From positions 41,325,336-41,389,335 of the forward strand of contig OZ038433.1 of assembly GCA_964036275.1 (NCBI GenBank): a stretch of DNA of 64,000 nucleotides, in the 5' to 3' direction. This stretch comes from Litoditis marina. Its lineage: Eukaryota > Nematoda > Chromadorea > Rhabditida > Rhabditidae. How positions within the stretch are numbered: the stretch's first letter is position 1; each line of letters begins with the position of its first letter. Under the pieces are notes generated by a model. That model was not told where the DNA came from. It did not search any database and saw only the letters and a list, made by a program, of their open reading frames with translations. Made by a program: the position numbers and the translations under genes. Positions 11,901-23,639 of this stretch are shown here, one piece after another.

Positions 11901-14900
11901 AATATAGTATTTTTGATTTTAGTTGTGTTGTTTTCAATCACAAAGTAATACATTTATGCTTGTTTATGCTTTATTCGATTTGCAGTCGTATTCCTCCCGA
12001 GTTGGTGCAGGCGCATCCTCATAAACAAGTGGATCTGCGAATGGAGCGAAAGTCTGGTCCCTATGTTGCGCCCAAGGCTGAGGCTAAGCCTTTTCAGGTA
12101 ACACGGGAACGGGAACATTGACTTTTTACCCATCTTTCTGAATTTGTATTGCGTTTGGGGAATTGTAGTTTGACCCCCCCAGCGGGGGGGGGGGTGACGG
12201 GTGATAATTCAATTTATCACCTGCAATACAGACGTGGGGGGGGGGGTAAAAAGTAAACATTTCCGGTATTGAAGTTCAGCCCCCCCCCCCCCACTCGTTG
12301 AAGTTTGACCCCCCACCATTGAAGTTCTACCCCCCGCCGACCCAGGTGGGGGGTAAATAGTAAATGTCGAAGTTGATTTTTGCCCCCTCTCCTAGATTTT
12401 CAGGTTTCAGCTTGGGTGGGGGTTGAAGTGCTACGGGGGGGGGGGGGGAGGACTCAACTAAAGTGGGGGCGATACTTCAATTTTCCCAACACGGGGAATA
12501 ATGTCGCATGTCGGGAATTTGTTCATTTAAGTTTTTTGTTTATCACGATTTCGGTCCAGAAAACTTCACTTAGCGAACTGGGCTATCCTCACCCTACTTG
12601 TCCCAGTCTCCGATCTCCGAATCCGAAAAGAAGCGCTCTCGTGCGAAGAGTGCCAGTTTTTTGGATAGGGCGTAGTTTTTCGTGTATCATTATCACCTTG
12701 TACAAGCATAAATTGAGGCGATAATAATAATTTAACACGTGCATGAAACGAATTTTCGTGTTTTCACATTTTCAGTTTGTTTTACATAAGTTGTTCAGTT
12801 TAATACAAGGTGGATAAATATGACATTTTAACGAGTTCTTTGTTTTAGGGAGCTGGTGCTCGTCTAGGAGCAGTTGTGCCACAGGTCATCAGTGGTTCAT
12901 CATCCACTCCAGCTGCACCCGCACCTACTAAAGATGGTATCTTTCCACGTTTTATTATTGTTTCTATGATCTGTAGTGTAGCTATTTTAGTACAATAAAC
13001 AGGAACAATTTCCTATTTTGAAACCGGAGGATAGGCGTACCTTACTGTTGTGTGAGTGCAGAGTGTAATTTTGTTGGAAAAATCGAGTTGGTAAGGCCAG
13101 ATACTATTATTAAATTTATCTTCTATCGTGTGGCTTTTAAACGACAAATACATGTTCAAGGCTTTCTTGTATGAGTTTGAGGTGTCTAGACGATGAAATA
13201 TAGCTTGAATCATAGTTTTTATTATATAGGAGAGGATATTATATATTTTCAATATTTTTGTAAATTGGACAAATTACCTGCATAACAGCATAACCTCTAT
13301 GAATTGTTCAGAAAGCGCTGAGTTGTTGAAGAAGGCCGAGAGCGAAGTAGGATTGGAGGAAGGTGCTCCGGTTACTCAGGTAAGATTGGTTTGGTTTGAA
13401 ATAATGTTTTTGGTAGATTTTTTTCCTTTTCACGATTAAAGACAGGAACTGAAGGTCGGATTAACTACTTTTTCTAGACCACTTGAAAAAACTAGCGATA
13501 TAAGAGGCGTCCATTTAAATAGTTTTTCAAAATTCAAATATTATGCGAATCTCGGCATTTTTTCATGGAGCATGTTTCCATTACATGCACAATTCTGACC
13601 AGATCTCCGGTTTCTAGTCAGAAAACTTACTGACAACTGTCAGAAGTGAAAACGAGCTTTTTGACGCGAGTCAATAAATATTCTGGTTTTTTTGGCGGTC
13701 GTCAAATTATTGTTTCGTCCATTCTATGTAATTCTGATCACTCAGAATGTCGCGGGATCGAACCTGCGGGCGCCAATAATTGACCCTCGTCATTTATTTG
13801 GACGATAAAGTCTGCGAAACGGAAACAGAAACTGACCATATTCCCGGTTTCCTGGCAATTAATTAAAAATTGACCAGATTTGCATAATATTTGAATTTTT
13901 AAAAACTATTTAAATGGACGCCTCTTATATGCTATGCGATCCAATCAGCTTCGAAAATACGCCATGCTTGAGTTTGATAGACGTGTGACGTGCGATTCAA
14001 TTTGAAACATACAGTTGTGTTTCGAACGGAGATTGTGTTTTACCTAACCGGAGTTTCGTGTGTCGTGTGCAAATGTTTTGCGGAAAAAGAACATCTAGGG
14101 TGTATTCCTATAAACTATAGACGAGTAACAAGATTGCAATCGAAAGCTGTTATTGTTATCTCCATTTTCAATCATTTATCTTTTTCAGGTTCAAATTCGT
14201 TTGAATAATGGTCAGCGTATTGTTGGAAAGTTCAATCATTCACACACTATCGCCGTGGTTCGCAACTTCATTGTGGCGTGAGTTTTTTTGTTACGCCGTT
14301 GTTGTTCAACTAAAAGTTTAGAAGAAGAAGATAAGCGTTTCTCGTTTTTCAACTTTCTCATCACTAAATACTGGGAAAGGCCCACGAAGAACGAACTTTA
14401 AATCATAATAATTTTTAGTTCTCTATCGATCTCCATTTTATACCTGTATTTTTAGAGCACACCCGGAAATGGCGTTTGCTCCCTTCCAAATGATGACTAC
14501 ATTCCCGAACAAGGTGGGTGGTTTTATTTTCAAAGGGGTGTTTCACATATTTACAGGTCCGCTTTCCATCTTTCAACCAGTTTACCGATAACTCATGAAA
14601 TATCCGGATTGGTCTGAAAAGGATATGTAGAGGGTAGAGGGGACATTTTTCTCTCCTAGTTTAACTCTGGAAACCTTTGGAATGACACTATTCCTCCAAT
14701 TGTATCAGTGTTGTTCAGTTCAAATTTAAACACGTGAAAATTAATGATTTTGCAACAAGAATAGACAAATTGTCTCGTTTTACTAGTCCGTTTTTCGAAA
14801 TTTTCTGACTATTCGACAAGTTTACTGGAATATCTTTGACGTATATTCAGGTAATCGAGGATGAATCGCAGTCGCTAGTTGATGCCGGTCTTCTGAATGC

Positions 14901-14928
14901 GGTGGTAGTCGTCAAGCCCGTTCAGTAA
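8916..14928 (+). CDS. ubxn-2: p47/UBXN2-type p97 (CDC-48) cofactor (11 exons, 322 aa)
   Basis: Exons 8916-8926, 9001-9102, 10058-10190, 10461-10580, 11445-11554, 11986-12097, 12849-12936, 13312-13379, 14189-14277, 14456-14513 and 14851-14928 join in phase. The order of motifs matches p47/p37: RTLGDF, then EFYVGGSEHSGQQVLGPP, then FPGGGVRLGDDP, a SEP domain from about residue 123 (LLMWENGFSLDDGPLRTFEEP), GAGARLGAVVPQV, and a C-terminal UBX domain from about residue 247 ending in TTFPNK and LLNAVVVVKPVQ. FPNK is the p47 form of the UBX loop that contacts p97. The protein should act with CDC-48 in membrane fusion and mitotic functions. It lacks the N-terminal UBA domain of p47 and so resembles p37. 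An in-frame stop soon after exon 4 (DFGWNK) would give a truncated form if intron 4 were retained. Introns 2, 6 and 8 carry repeat insertions. Confidence 0.95.
9160..9998. mobile_element. Non-autonomous element with inverted ends in ubxn-2 intron 2
   Basis: AATGACAGGTCACCGACTGTCG and CGACATGTCGCGAC near 9168-9222 recur inverted near 9893-9985 (GTCGCGACATGTCG, CGACAGTCGGTG, GGTGGCCGTCATT). The ~830 bp between contain no open frame of note. This looks like a DNA transposon derivative with imperfect, interrupted inverted repeats. Confidence 0.6.
12105..12490. repeat. G/C homopolymer-tract element in ubxn-2 intron 6
   Basis: Words such as TTGAAGTTTGACCCCCC alternate with runs of 8-13 G or C and their inverse (GGGGGCGATACTTCAA). 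Both strands carry several G-runs close together, so the region could form quadruplex or long GC hairpins. A shorter relative is at 6107-6165. Confidence 0.65.
13499..13929. mobile_element. MITE with ~50-bp terminal inverted repeats in ubxn-2 intron 8
   Basis: The left end TATAAGAGGCGTCCATTTAA continues through a match to AATATTATGCGAAT; the right end (13877-13929) is its reverse complement with few mismatches. The ends are bordered by TA, as in Tc1/mariner-type MITEs. The ~430 bp element has no coding capacity. Inside, GGATCGAACCTGCGG (about 13757-13771) looks like a tRNA B-box on the minus strand. Confidence 0.8.
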
Positions 14929-15303
14929 CAACCTAACAAACTTGTTCTTTATTTATTTCATGTTCCCTTTTCAACTGTTGTCTTCTATTGAAGATTATTC
15001 GGGTTGTTCTGAATGTGTTACAAGCTTTCTTCATAGCAATTTTGGTTTCTCGTGTTCCCATTCGAACTGAAATCTAAGTTGATTTGGTGAAATGGTGCCC
15101 GGTTTTCTTATACCAGTGGTTTCTTTTTATGTAAATGTATTTCGTGAGATCAGTACATGTTTTTGTTGTATGAACTCGTTTTCAATTATAAATATATTTT
15201 CTCATTACTCACTGGAAAGTATTCCAACTTTCGATCAATATCTCTTTTTTTACATATTGTTTACCCGGAACGTCATGTGACGTTTTCTAATTCTGATTTG
15301 CAG
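14929..15303. other. Operon-like spacer between ubxn-2 and NDUFA12
   Basis: The 375-base spacer contains no AATAAA and no convincing exon. It is T-rich and ends in TTTGCAG (15297-15303) directly at the next ATG, consistent with trans-splicing of a downstream operon gene. Which leader is used cannot be told from this DNA. Confidence 0.5.
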
Positions 15304-18300
15304 ATGTCTCTGAAAGCATGGCTTGGTATTGATAAAATCCAGAAATTGGCCCAGATGGCGAAGCAAATGGGAGGAGTCAAGGCTATGGCCAAGAAGAGAT
15401 ATCTGTTAGTTTACAGTTTCGTCATTTCCAATCAGGGTTGTTAATCCAGTTGAAAATTTCGAGTTCTGGGAAAAAGAGTTTTTGAGGTAAAAAAGAGAAT
15501 ATAAGAAATTCTGATTGTTTCACATGAAAGTAAAAAAAGAAGCTTTTTATGTTTGAAGTAGCAAAGAAAGTGGTGTAACTCACTTGGAGCGAAGCCAAAC
15601 TCAAAACTCGATCTTTAAAAAAATATTGTTTTTCGAGTTCATGTTTTTCTCGTTTCAGGAAAAAGACCGAACTAGAAATTCGAATTTGGCTTTTACATTT
15701 CCAATGAAACCGAACTTTTTTTTTCAAAAGTTTTAAAAGTTCAACTGGTTTTTGAACTGAGCTAACTAACGTTTTTGAACTCTGAAAATTTGAGGCAAAA
15801 GAAAGTTAAATGAAAGTCCGACATAGAAGCGAGGCGGCCTCACATTTCGGAAATACTGGACGTCTATACCATACCAAATGTAGTCTGCATAAGTAGCACA
15901 ATCATGGTTGAAAAAGTAACTTGGAAAAGTTGTTTGATGTGGTTCATTCGCTTCAATATCAATTAGCGAATTGGTTAAATTTTGTTTGTACCATTAGAAA
16001 CAATAATTCAAAGTATTTGATTCATTTTGTTTTCAGCATGGATGTGACCCGAGTTGGAACCCTGGTTGGGGAGGACAGCTTCGGCAACAAGTACTACGAG
16101 AACAACTCCTATTTCGTTCCCAGAAACAGATGGGTCGAGTACCCGGAGAAGGTTGGTCAACTGAAAAAATATTCATTCTGACCATTTTCTTTTTTTTTTC
16201 AAAATTGTGTAATGTAATGCTCATTGCTATGCTGAGAAGAAAAATGGCCAATTTTGTGCCTTCAACACAACCCGATGCATTATGAAAATGAATGCATTTT
16301 TATCAACAAAAAAAATTGCTCTTTTGTGATTAGATATTTGATTGGTTAATTTTTCGTTGAGGATGGGGGGGGTCGCGGCTTCTATTTCCCAAAAACTGCC
16401 ATGCAAAGTCCAGTGTTACCTGTCACGTGAGTATGTATGTGTACCCGTTCTCTTTATAGGTGTGGCTGGACTACGACGCCACCCAAGTACCACCCGAGTG
16501 GTAGGTTTTCAATCTTTCGCTCAGTATTTTGAAAAACTCGAGTAGCCATTTACTACGAAATATGCATTTTGTTGGACGCAGTACTGATATTTGCTCCAAG
16601 AATAGTCAGCTGGTAAACATTGATTTTCTCCAACCAAGGTCTTGGTATTTCATACTTCCACTGCAGTAGAGTTGTGTGTTGCGGTTCTGGTGTCATGTGT
16701 CATCCGTTTCACTGTCCTCGTAACTTGTTTTGTTTTCATTTTTGACAAATGGCGAGTAACGCTCAACCATCTCCACCGTTTTCATGCTTTCTGGCTCCGG
16801 AAAACCTCAATTTATTGACATTAATAGACGGTATACACAATATAGATAGTTTTTTCACAATATAATTGTTTTTTTTATATCTCATATCTGTCAAAACCAT
16901 TCCTTATTGAGGCACGGCTGGCTGCATCACATTACCGACGATACTCCCGTAGTCAAGCCCCCTCAGAACGAGAAATGGGTGCTGGAGCATCAGGAAAATG
17001 TCTCCATCTACGCGTGAGTTTAAGCTATCTTATTTATGGCATGTATGCATCTCTTCAATATGTTGAGGCTGTATGAAAAATTTATAGTGGGAACTCTAAC
17101 AACAATTTGCACTCACATCATTACTACGTTTCATTCTTGATGTACGTGGGTACGTATGAGGTAAAGGCAAAACGAACCGACCTTTCCACTTCCACATTTC
17201 TTGTATATCCTCAGTTTAGTTTTATTATTTGATAACATGAGTTTCTCTTTATTTGCTAATAGTTTCACCGTCAACAGTTTCTCAGAAAAATTGGCACGTT
17301 ACCACCCTCTGGCACGACAAGTCCTGTTTTTACTCTGTAAGAGAGAGAGAGAGCATTATCTGAGAAAGCCTTTCAAGGAGCCTTTCAGAACAGTAGCTGA
17401 TACGTATAATAATCCTAGCCTCCACTCATATTGAGAGAAAAAGTCATCTATTCTGGGATTTTAAATGTGGGAATGACTGGTGACTACGTTCTAGGCACTA
17501 GACTGCGGATTAGTGTTGAATGACACCAAGTTAATGTATGAAATCTAGACATGATATCATACATACATGACACATATTTTCGAGTGCGATGTAATAACGC
17601 GAAGGTAGAGAAATTCGAGTGAACAATATAAATGTACAGATACTTTCGTGTTTGTAGTTGATGTCTTGTAATTTCAATGCTCTTTTCTCACGCTTAATAG
17701 TGAACTAAGTCTGTTTTTCTAAATGTCTGAGCAATTTTCCTAAACCCACTCAGGGCAATATCAAATGTTGTGAGAAAATCGTGGTCAGATGACTTCCAAC
17801 TTCCCATGCTGACTGCTTTGACCTTAGCTCGGAAATCTAGAAAACGTTCAAGACAGATACGCCACGCTTTTCCTGACAGTAGCTGTTTCCGTTGTAAATA
17901 ACCATTTTATGTTATTTTGAGCGATAATCGGGGGTCTCTTGGATGTTAGTCACATATCACCCCTGCACATGACTGCTGTGGGCGTGCCGAGGTGTATTGC
18001 GTATGTGAACTTATCACGTCGTCATCCTCAAACGCTCAGTATTTCTTCATTATTTTGTGAAGAACTTGATGAAATAGTGAGTAAGAATTATCGAAATGTT
18101 CAGTACCAATGTAGGGCAGTGCAAAAAGTTTTATGCTGGTGAGAGGCGAGAGATGGTTTTTTTTACTTTTCCGCTCGCTATATTGGAGAATACGGCCACA
18201 TGTGTATAAATTTTATTTGTATAAATTTTTTACATTGTTTGTTTCAGTGAAAAGAAGTACATCCCGTACTCGACCACCCGTACGAAAATCACCGGCTGGC

Positions 18301-18326
18301 AGCCTGGACAACAGAAAAACGAATGA
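15304..18326 (+). CDS. Complex I subunit NDUFA12 (B17.2) homologue (5 exons, 145 aa)
   Basis: Exons 15304-15404, 16037-16151, 16460-16500, 16912-17013 and 18248-18326 join in phase. Family landmarks are GTLVGEDSFGNKYYEN (about residues 40-55), RWVEYPE, the VPPEWHGWLHHITDDTP block, and KITGWQPGQ near the C-terminus. NDUFA12 is an accessory subunit of the mitochondrial NADH:ubiquinone oxidoreductase, added late in assembly. The N-terminus (MSLKAWLGIDKIQKLAQMAK) is a helical extension. The acceptor of exon 4 is the unusual TATTGAG. The gene follows ubxn-2 on the same strand; from memory these two genes are also neighbours in C. elegans (Y94H6A.9 and Y94H6A.8), which supports orthology and a shared operon. 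Introns of 632, 308, 411 and 1234 bases show no other genes. Confidence 0.95.
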
Positions 18327-18397
18327 TAGATAGGATCGGGGAATCTCTGCGATATAACTAGTTCAATATAGATGTATTATGACATTGTGTAAGTACC

Positions 18398-18403
18398 AAT
18401 AAA
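18398..18403 (+). terminator. Polyadenylation signal of NDUFA12
   Basis: AATAAA lies 72 bases after the NDUFA12 stop codon, in the usual position for a nematode 3' UTR. Confidence 0.75.
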
Positions 18404-19015
18404 GCGTATTTGAAGTTTTATTTCACATATTCAATTCATAGAGCGTTGAAGTGGAAAAACTTGGTTTATTATTTTCATGTTAGCTGAGCGACGGGATATT
18501 TCATCATCACAGTAAAGCAGAAGTAAACATTCAAAGAGAATTACCATTGCGCTTCAAACTTCAAACTTTGACATATTTTGACCCAGGTGACTGTGTAGAT
18601 TAAGCTTCAGATCAGAGAAAACCGTACTGTACATTGTGAAAAATGGTATATAGTTACGTCCTTTTCTCTACCGATCACACCTATACCTCGCAACATATAT
18701 GAATAGACATGATGGAATAACCATTTTGGCCTCTTGACATGACACCCATATACAAAATACGATATTTCATTACTGAGACCATAGAAACTACAAAGGTGGT
18801 CTTCTGTTTAGCTTTTTTTCGTAGCTGAACCTTTGATTAACCGACCTAGAAAAAACCTAGATCGAAACTCCGGCCACCGTTGGAGCCAAGTCTAAGAACC
18901 AAACTTCGAATTAGAAGAAACGGTAACCGACATTTTTCGGTTATCGACGGTTCATCTGCTATAATCAGATAACTAGAAAAAAGGGTTATGTCATCAAAAG
19001 TCTGGTAGAGAAGCG

Positions 19016-19262
19016 GGGCCAATTACACATTACACATGCAACCAAAATGCAACCAGGTTGCATGTGTACGAAACCAGTGGTTGCTTTCAAATGCAACCTG
19101 GTTGCATCTCAAATACAACCTGGTTGCATCTCAAATGCAACCAAAATCACTTAACATAACCAAAAAGACAAATTTGGTTGCATTTGAAAAGCAACCCGGT
19201 TGCATTTAAAAGTAACCAACAGTCTTGTACACATGCAACCGGGTTGCATGTGTAAACCGCCT
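19016..19262. mobile_element. Fold-back element built of GCAACC/GGTTGC words, 9-bp target duplication
   Basis: The element starts GGGCCAATTACACAT and ends with a related inverted sequence (…ATGTGTAAACCGCCT). Its body is about a dozen copies of ATGCAACC or GGTTGCAT in alternating orientation. It is flanked by AGAGAAGCG at 19007-19015 and again at 19263-19271, a 9-bp direct repeat typical of Mutator-superfamily insertion. No transposase is encoded. Confidence 0.8.
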
Positions 19263-19605
19263 AGAGAAGCGCGTGTTATAGAAGCTGCACGAGGTCGGCT
19301 GATGTCACTATGAGTCATACTTCCTCGGGATAAGTCAACCCCAGCATCGCCTAATAAACCCTACCCCCTTCTTTGTCATCAGCCCCGTGTTGGTGTGCAT
19401 GATAATCGCCGCCTAATAGGTCGAAATTATCAGTGCCGAAGGAGGTATAATCTGAATTTAAGCTGGTTGCTAGACAACCAGCTAATGAAAATGGTTCCGT
19501 GTTCACATCATCATACGACGGTTCTTTATTATGCAAGCGAAATTCAGCTAGGTGTAATAATCTCTCGGTTACCTGCGAGTTAGCTCAACAACTTTTTTCA
19601 GACTC

Positions 19606-19800
19606 CTTAGCGCCAATTTTCTGGGCTAAGCCATTCCGCGTCTCTCTGACCTGCGTACTCTCTCGTTGAGGCAGCTACAAAAGTGGCTGGCCAGTTGGCT
19701 GCGAATTGTCTGAGTTTAGCAAATTTTCGCGTTGCTAACCATAATCTGCATGAAATTGACTCATGAGGCACCTCGTGAGACCATCTCATGAGATATTTGG
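19606..19800. repeat. GCGTCTCTCTGACC family repeat with TCATGAGAT tail
   Basis: CGCGTCTCTCTGACCTGCG, CTACAAAAGTGGCTGGCCAG and CTCATGAGATATTTGGA recur at 28455-28560 and 29845-29890, with weaker relatives elsewhere. The antisense open frame here lies wholly in the repeat. Confidence 0.6.
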
Positions 19801-19894
19801 AGATTTTAACGCGCCTGATGCTCGATTGAGCTTGCTCACATTAGGAGACAAGATAGTAGAATATTCACTGGAAATAGCATCGTCTAGTACGTAG

Positions 19895-20160
19895 TACCAT
19901 ATAAGAAATTTCGGACTCGAAAAGTGGACTTTTTAGGTCGAAAATTTTCGAGTCGAGTCGAACTCGAAATTTCCCAAAATCTCGAAAACTGGAAAACTTG
20001 AAATTTCCCAACACTCGAAAAATCGAAATTTCCCAAATCTCGAAAACTGGAAAACTTGAAATTTCCCAACACTCGAAAACTCGAAATTTCCCAAATCTCG
20101 AAAACTGGAAAACTTGACATTTCCCAACACTCGAAAACTAAAAAAAAATTGAACTAAATT
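19895..20160. repeat. 58-bp satellite of CTCGAAA / TTTCCCAA words
   Basis: From about 19965 to 20125, a 58-base unit containing TTTCCCAACACTCGAAAA, TCGAAATTTCCCAAATCTC and GAAAACTGGAAAACTTGA repeats about 2.5 times. The right side ends near TTAACAACACTGG, whose reverse complement (CCAGTGTTGTTAA) resembles a hAT-type terminus. Overlapping open frames on the minus strand are artefacts of the repeat. Confidence 0.65.
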
Positions 20161-21009
20161 AACAACACTGGTTTCAATCACTTGCCATAATACGCAGTTA
20201 CACATTAAATACGCACAGTTTGTCTCAAACCCCTGATGTGACAAAAACATTCCTTTCTGCTCACCTTTGATATTACGGAAAGTGATTGGGGATTGCACAC
20301 TCAGAAAAAAAAACTCAAACTATAATCGCCTTTCAGCTCAGACTATTGCACTACTTTTGTAACCCCATCCAAAATGGTTATGAAAGTTCATTCACATGTA
20401 CGCCTCTTCAAAGAGAGGGTGATGATTAAGCTTAAACACATCGAGCGGATGTCTCCTATTAAAAAATAGTTTTTCTCCAAACTCCAACAAACATAGTTTG
20501 TTCATATAAACTATTCAATGTGACACTTTCAACTCTCTGTTGATGTTTTAGCTTGAGTTATAGGTTGTAGCTTAATGTGTTTGAGCTTAATCGTCACCCA
20601 CTCCTCCAAATAATCAAATGAAAGGAGGATGGAATGCACCGTACTTTTTGAAAAGCGGGCGATGGTTCCAATCTCAATAACATTCTTCCTTGTAAACAGC
20701 AGCTTAGATCTAAGCCGAGGCTTGTAGACTACAACTACAACTAAGTTGGTGCTCTGGTCAGACGCATCACTTCCTGAGTTCGGATGCAAAAACATCTAGG
20801 TATCTTCTGTCCGTTCTGCGTCTCTCGATTTGCGCACTCTTTCGCGACACTCGTATCCCGGCGGGATGGGAGAGCAGAGAAATAGCGTGCGTATGAGGAG
20901 ACGCAGGTTGGGATAGAAAGACCGAGATCATCATGAATATGGCCTCTGATCGTCGAAGTTTTGACGGGAAGCCCAAATCACTCTCGAAACCACTCAACAA
21001 CATTTGCGC

Positions 21010-21150
21010 TAATATCCTGGGATTAGCTAGCTACAGAAGCGAGAGAGAACGCAGGTCAATGAGGCCGCAGACAGGCTAAGACAATCCGCGTCTCTCTGAT
21101 CTGCACGCTCTCTCGGCAAAAGGCAAGACCGCCACAAAAGTGGCCTGCTA
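21010..21150. repeat. Palindromic copy of the GCGTCTCTCTGACC family
   Basis: GCGAGAGAGAACGCAGGTCA on the left is answered by GCGTCTCTCTGATCTGCACG on the right, with a GCAGACAGGCTAAGAC centre. Relatives are at 19606-19720, 20795-20905, 28455-28560, 34838-34930 and about 50570-50650. Confidence 0.55.
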
Positions 21151-21928
21151 ATAGTCAACGTAGATCTGATGACCAACATTCTTGTGTAGTTTGATCTGTA
21201 AACACAGAATCATCGGGAAATAACCCCAAGAAGCACCACGATCAAACTACAATCACAGCAAAACAAAGCAAGTGTATAGTTTTGTCTGCTCTCCTTAGAG
21301 CGCTTCCGTAAACTTGCCGCCGAATAAACATAAAAACACGTTGGAGAAGTTCAATAATCAATACTCTCTGTTGCATCTTCACGTTTTAAGTGGGCATTTC
21401 TTTGCACGTGTCATGGTAAATTTGGAGCCGAGGCAGAAGATCAGAAAAAAAATCGATTTAGAAAATCTAGCGAATTCTCTGAGATACAAAGAATCTACTT
21501 TCGGCTTCGAGGTTACGTAACAGTTTCTCGTTATTGTGAGAAGATTGTGAAACACTCTATATAAATTACTCCTGGAAAGACCGACTATCAGATAGAACGT
21601 CCCGAACTATGCGTTTCCATCGTATTTCTGTTATTGTTGTTTGATGCTGGAGGCGTCAACAACCAATTTGCTAAAATGAACGTGGCAAAAACATTGTGAT
21701 TTTACACATTCCACACTGCGGTTTTTTAGAATGAAATGTTTAGAAAAGCGTGAATTTTTGTTCCAGAAATCATTACATAGTCACTGAACTCATTCATTGT
21801 CTGAAGTAGAGCGGATAAGAGCTTGACTACGAACGAGGGAGAGAGTAACTTGAACTACAAAGAAAACAGTGGATGACCAAGAGTTTCATGCAAAATAAAA
21901 CACAGTTGTTATGAGGTACCACATTACT

Positions 21929-22047
21929 TATACTCGAAGTCAATTGAATAGGCACACGAAGTTATCATTTAAATGAGAAAGTGTGCCCTCTGTCATCACA
22001 CGTGTCTGAGTTCTGCTGTGTTTAACAAGTTTCACGTGACTGTGCGG
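21929..22047. mobile_element. MITE-A copy
   Basis: Diverged member of the seven-copy family with inner landmarks GAAGT(A/C)AATTGAATAG, GAGTTCTGCTGTGTT and TTTCACGTGACTGTGC. Confidence 0.55.
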
Positions 22048-22205
22048 ACGTACATCAACCTTTTCTCCCTGTTTTTGCACTGAGTGCCACGTATAAAATG
22101 GCAATTCAATTTTATATAGTTACAGAGGTGATCATTGTCTTTCTAAATACGAAATATTAAAAAGGGGCGGGGCCGCGCCTTCATTAAAAATACTTGATCG
22201 GCTAC

Positions 22206-22431
22206 CGCTCTGCCAGCTCTCTCTCCCTCTCCCCCTCTCTCTCCCTTTCTCTCTCCCCAACTCTCTCACGCTCTCCCTCTCTCCCTCTCTTTCTGTTTCT
22301 CTTTCTCCTCTTCGCTCTCTATTATGGTGAATACGTTCGTAGGTAGAAACAACTTCTCACCCGCAGTACAAATGTATCATAGTATTTCGTCCGTTATTCG
22401 AGGTCTTCCGGTGTTTCTCATTAACACAATC

Positions 22432-22519
<88 letters not shown>

Positions 22520-22532
22520 ACTCTCTCTCTCG

Positions 22533-22606
<74 letters not shown>

Positions 22607-22610
22607 ATCG
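22206..22610. repeat. CT/GA microsatellite
   Basis: A CT-rich tract (22206-22320) is followed after ordinary sequence by a nearly pure (CT)n run at 22434-22600. Open frames on both strands (poly-SL or poly-ER) are artefacts. Confidence 0.95.
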
Positions 22611-23043
22611 TGCTGCTCTTGAGTAGTCAGCTGCAACTAGCTGCCTACTGTAGAAACACCTAGTTTTGGAACACAGATCCTCTCTCCCCATCATAGTCAA
22701 CTCTCAAGAAGTCTCAAATGTTATGAATATTGCCAATCAAACATGTTTATCATTCCGGCTGTGTTTGTAGTTTGATCTCAATGTCTTTTCCGGCTAACTT
22801 GCAACTGGTGCCGGACTACAACCCAATGTGCGCCGCTCTGACTATTCTCATGTACTTATTTGAATGAGATATCTTCTTGTCCTTAGGACGTTTTGGAAGT
22901 TGTAGTATTATTGAAGTGCTCAGTAAAATATGACTTCCAAAATAACGATTTTTGAGTTTATCTTCTGACCACATCAATCAATATAACTATTCTCCACGTA
23001 CTTTGTGTTCTTTCTCTCACTTCTGAATTCGGAGAAGGCTAGA

Positions 23044-23163
23044 GTTGAAGAAGGACAATTATGTGGACCAATCCCGTGTCAACAGTCCTTTAAATTGTAA
23101 TTGAAAAATGTATTGCAGTTTAAAGGACTGAACCATTGGACCACATAATCGTCCTTCTTTAAG
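23044..23163. mobile_element. Hairpin element B, copy 1
   Basis: GAAGAAGGACAATTATGTGG opens the element and the inverse CCACATAATCGTCCTTCTT closes it, with TCCTTTAAATTGTAATTG / TGCAGTTTAAAGGA around the centre. Two further copies lie at 41617-41742 and 61318-61441. Confidence 0.8.
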
Positions 23164-23501
23164 CGGTCCGAGAACGACCTAGCCTCGTCACAGAACTGAT
23201 ATCATGATGGGCGTCAACTCTCCGTAATACCTGGTGATAATCTTGGATATATCCTCCCGGATTTGGTCCCCCGTAGGTGCGAAACACGATATGAAACGCA
23301 AGCACAATATTTCATAAAATGATGTGTCACACTGCCATACGGTAGTGCTGCATCACATAGATAATTCTGTCAAACTCCATCATCGAACTACTGAATATAA
23401 CTTTTTCCGGAATAACATTTCATGCAGAGTATGTATGCTAGAACATTCCGGCGCTTTCACAGCATCCTGCGTCTCTTGCGTTGCCGTACTATTTCACGTG
23501 A

Positions 23502-23639
23502 CTTGTATACTAGAAGTAAATTGAATAGTAACGTAAAATAAGCATTCTAGTGAGGAATCGTGCACTTTGCCATTGCACGTTTGGGAGTTCTGCTGTGTTC
23601 AAGATGTTTCACGTGACTATGCAATTGACTAATAGTATA
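23502..23639. mobile_element. MITE-A copy
   Basis: Complete-looking copy: TATACTAGAAGTAAATTGAA at the left and ATTGACTAATAGTATA at the right, with GAATCGTGCACTTTG and GAGTTCTGCTGTGTTCA inside. Confidence 0.8.

Noticed and set aside
22324..22636. Poly-Ser/Leu and poly-Glu/Arg ORFs
   Set aside because: Translation of a CT/GA microsatellite; the same applies at 42594, 43743, 46636, 57080-57490 and 59123.
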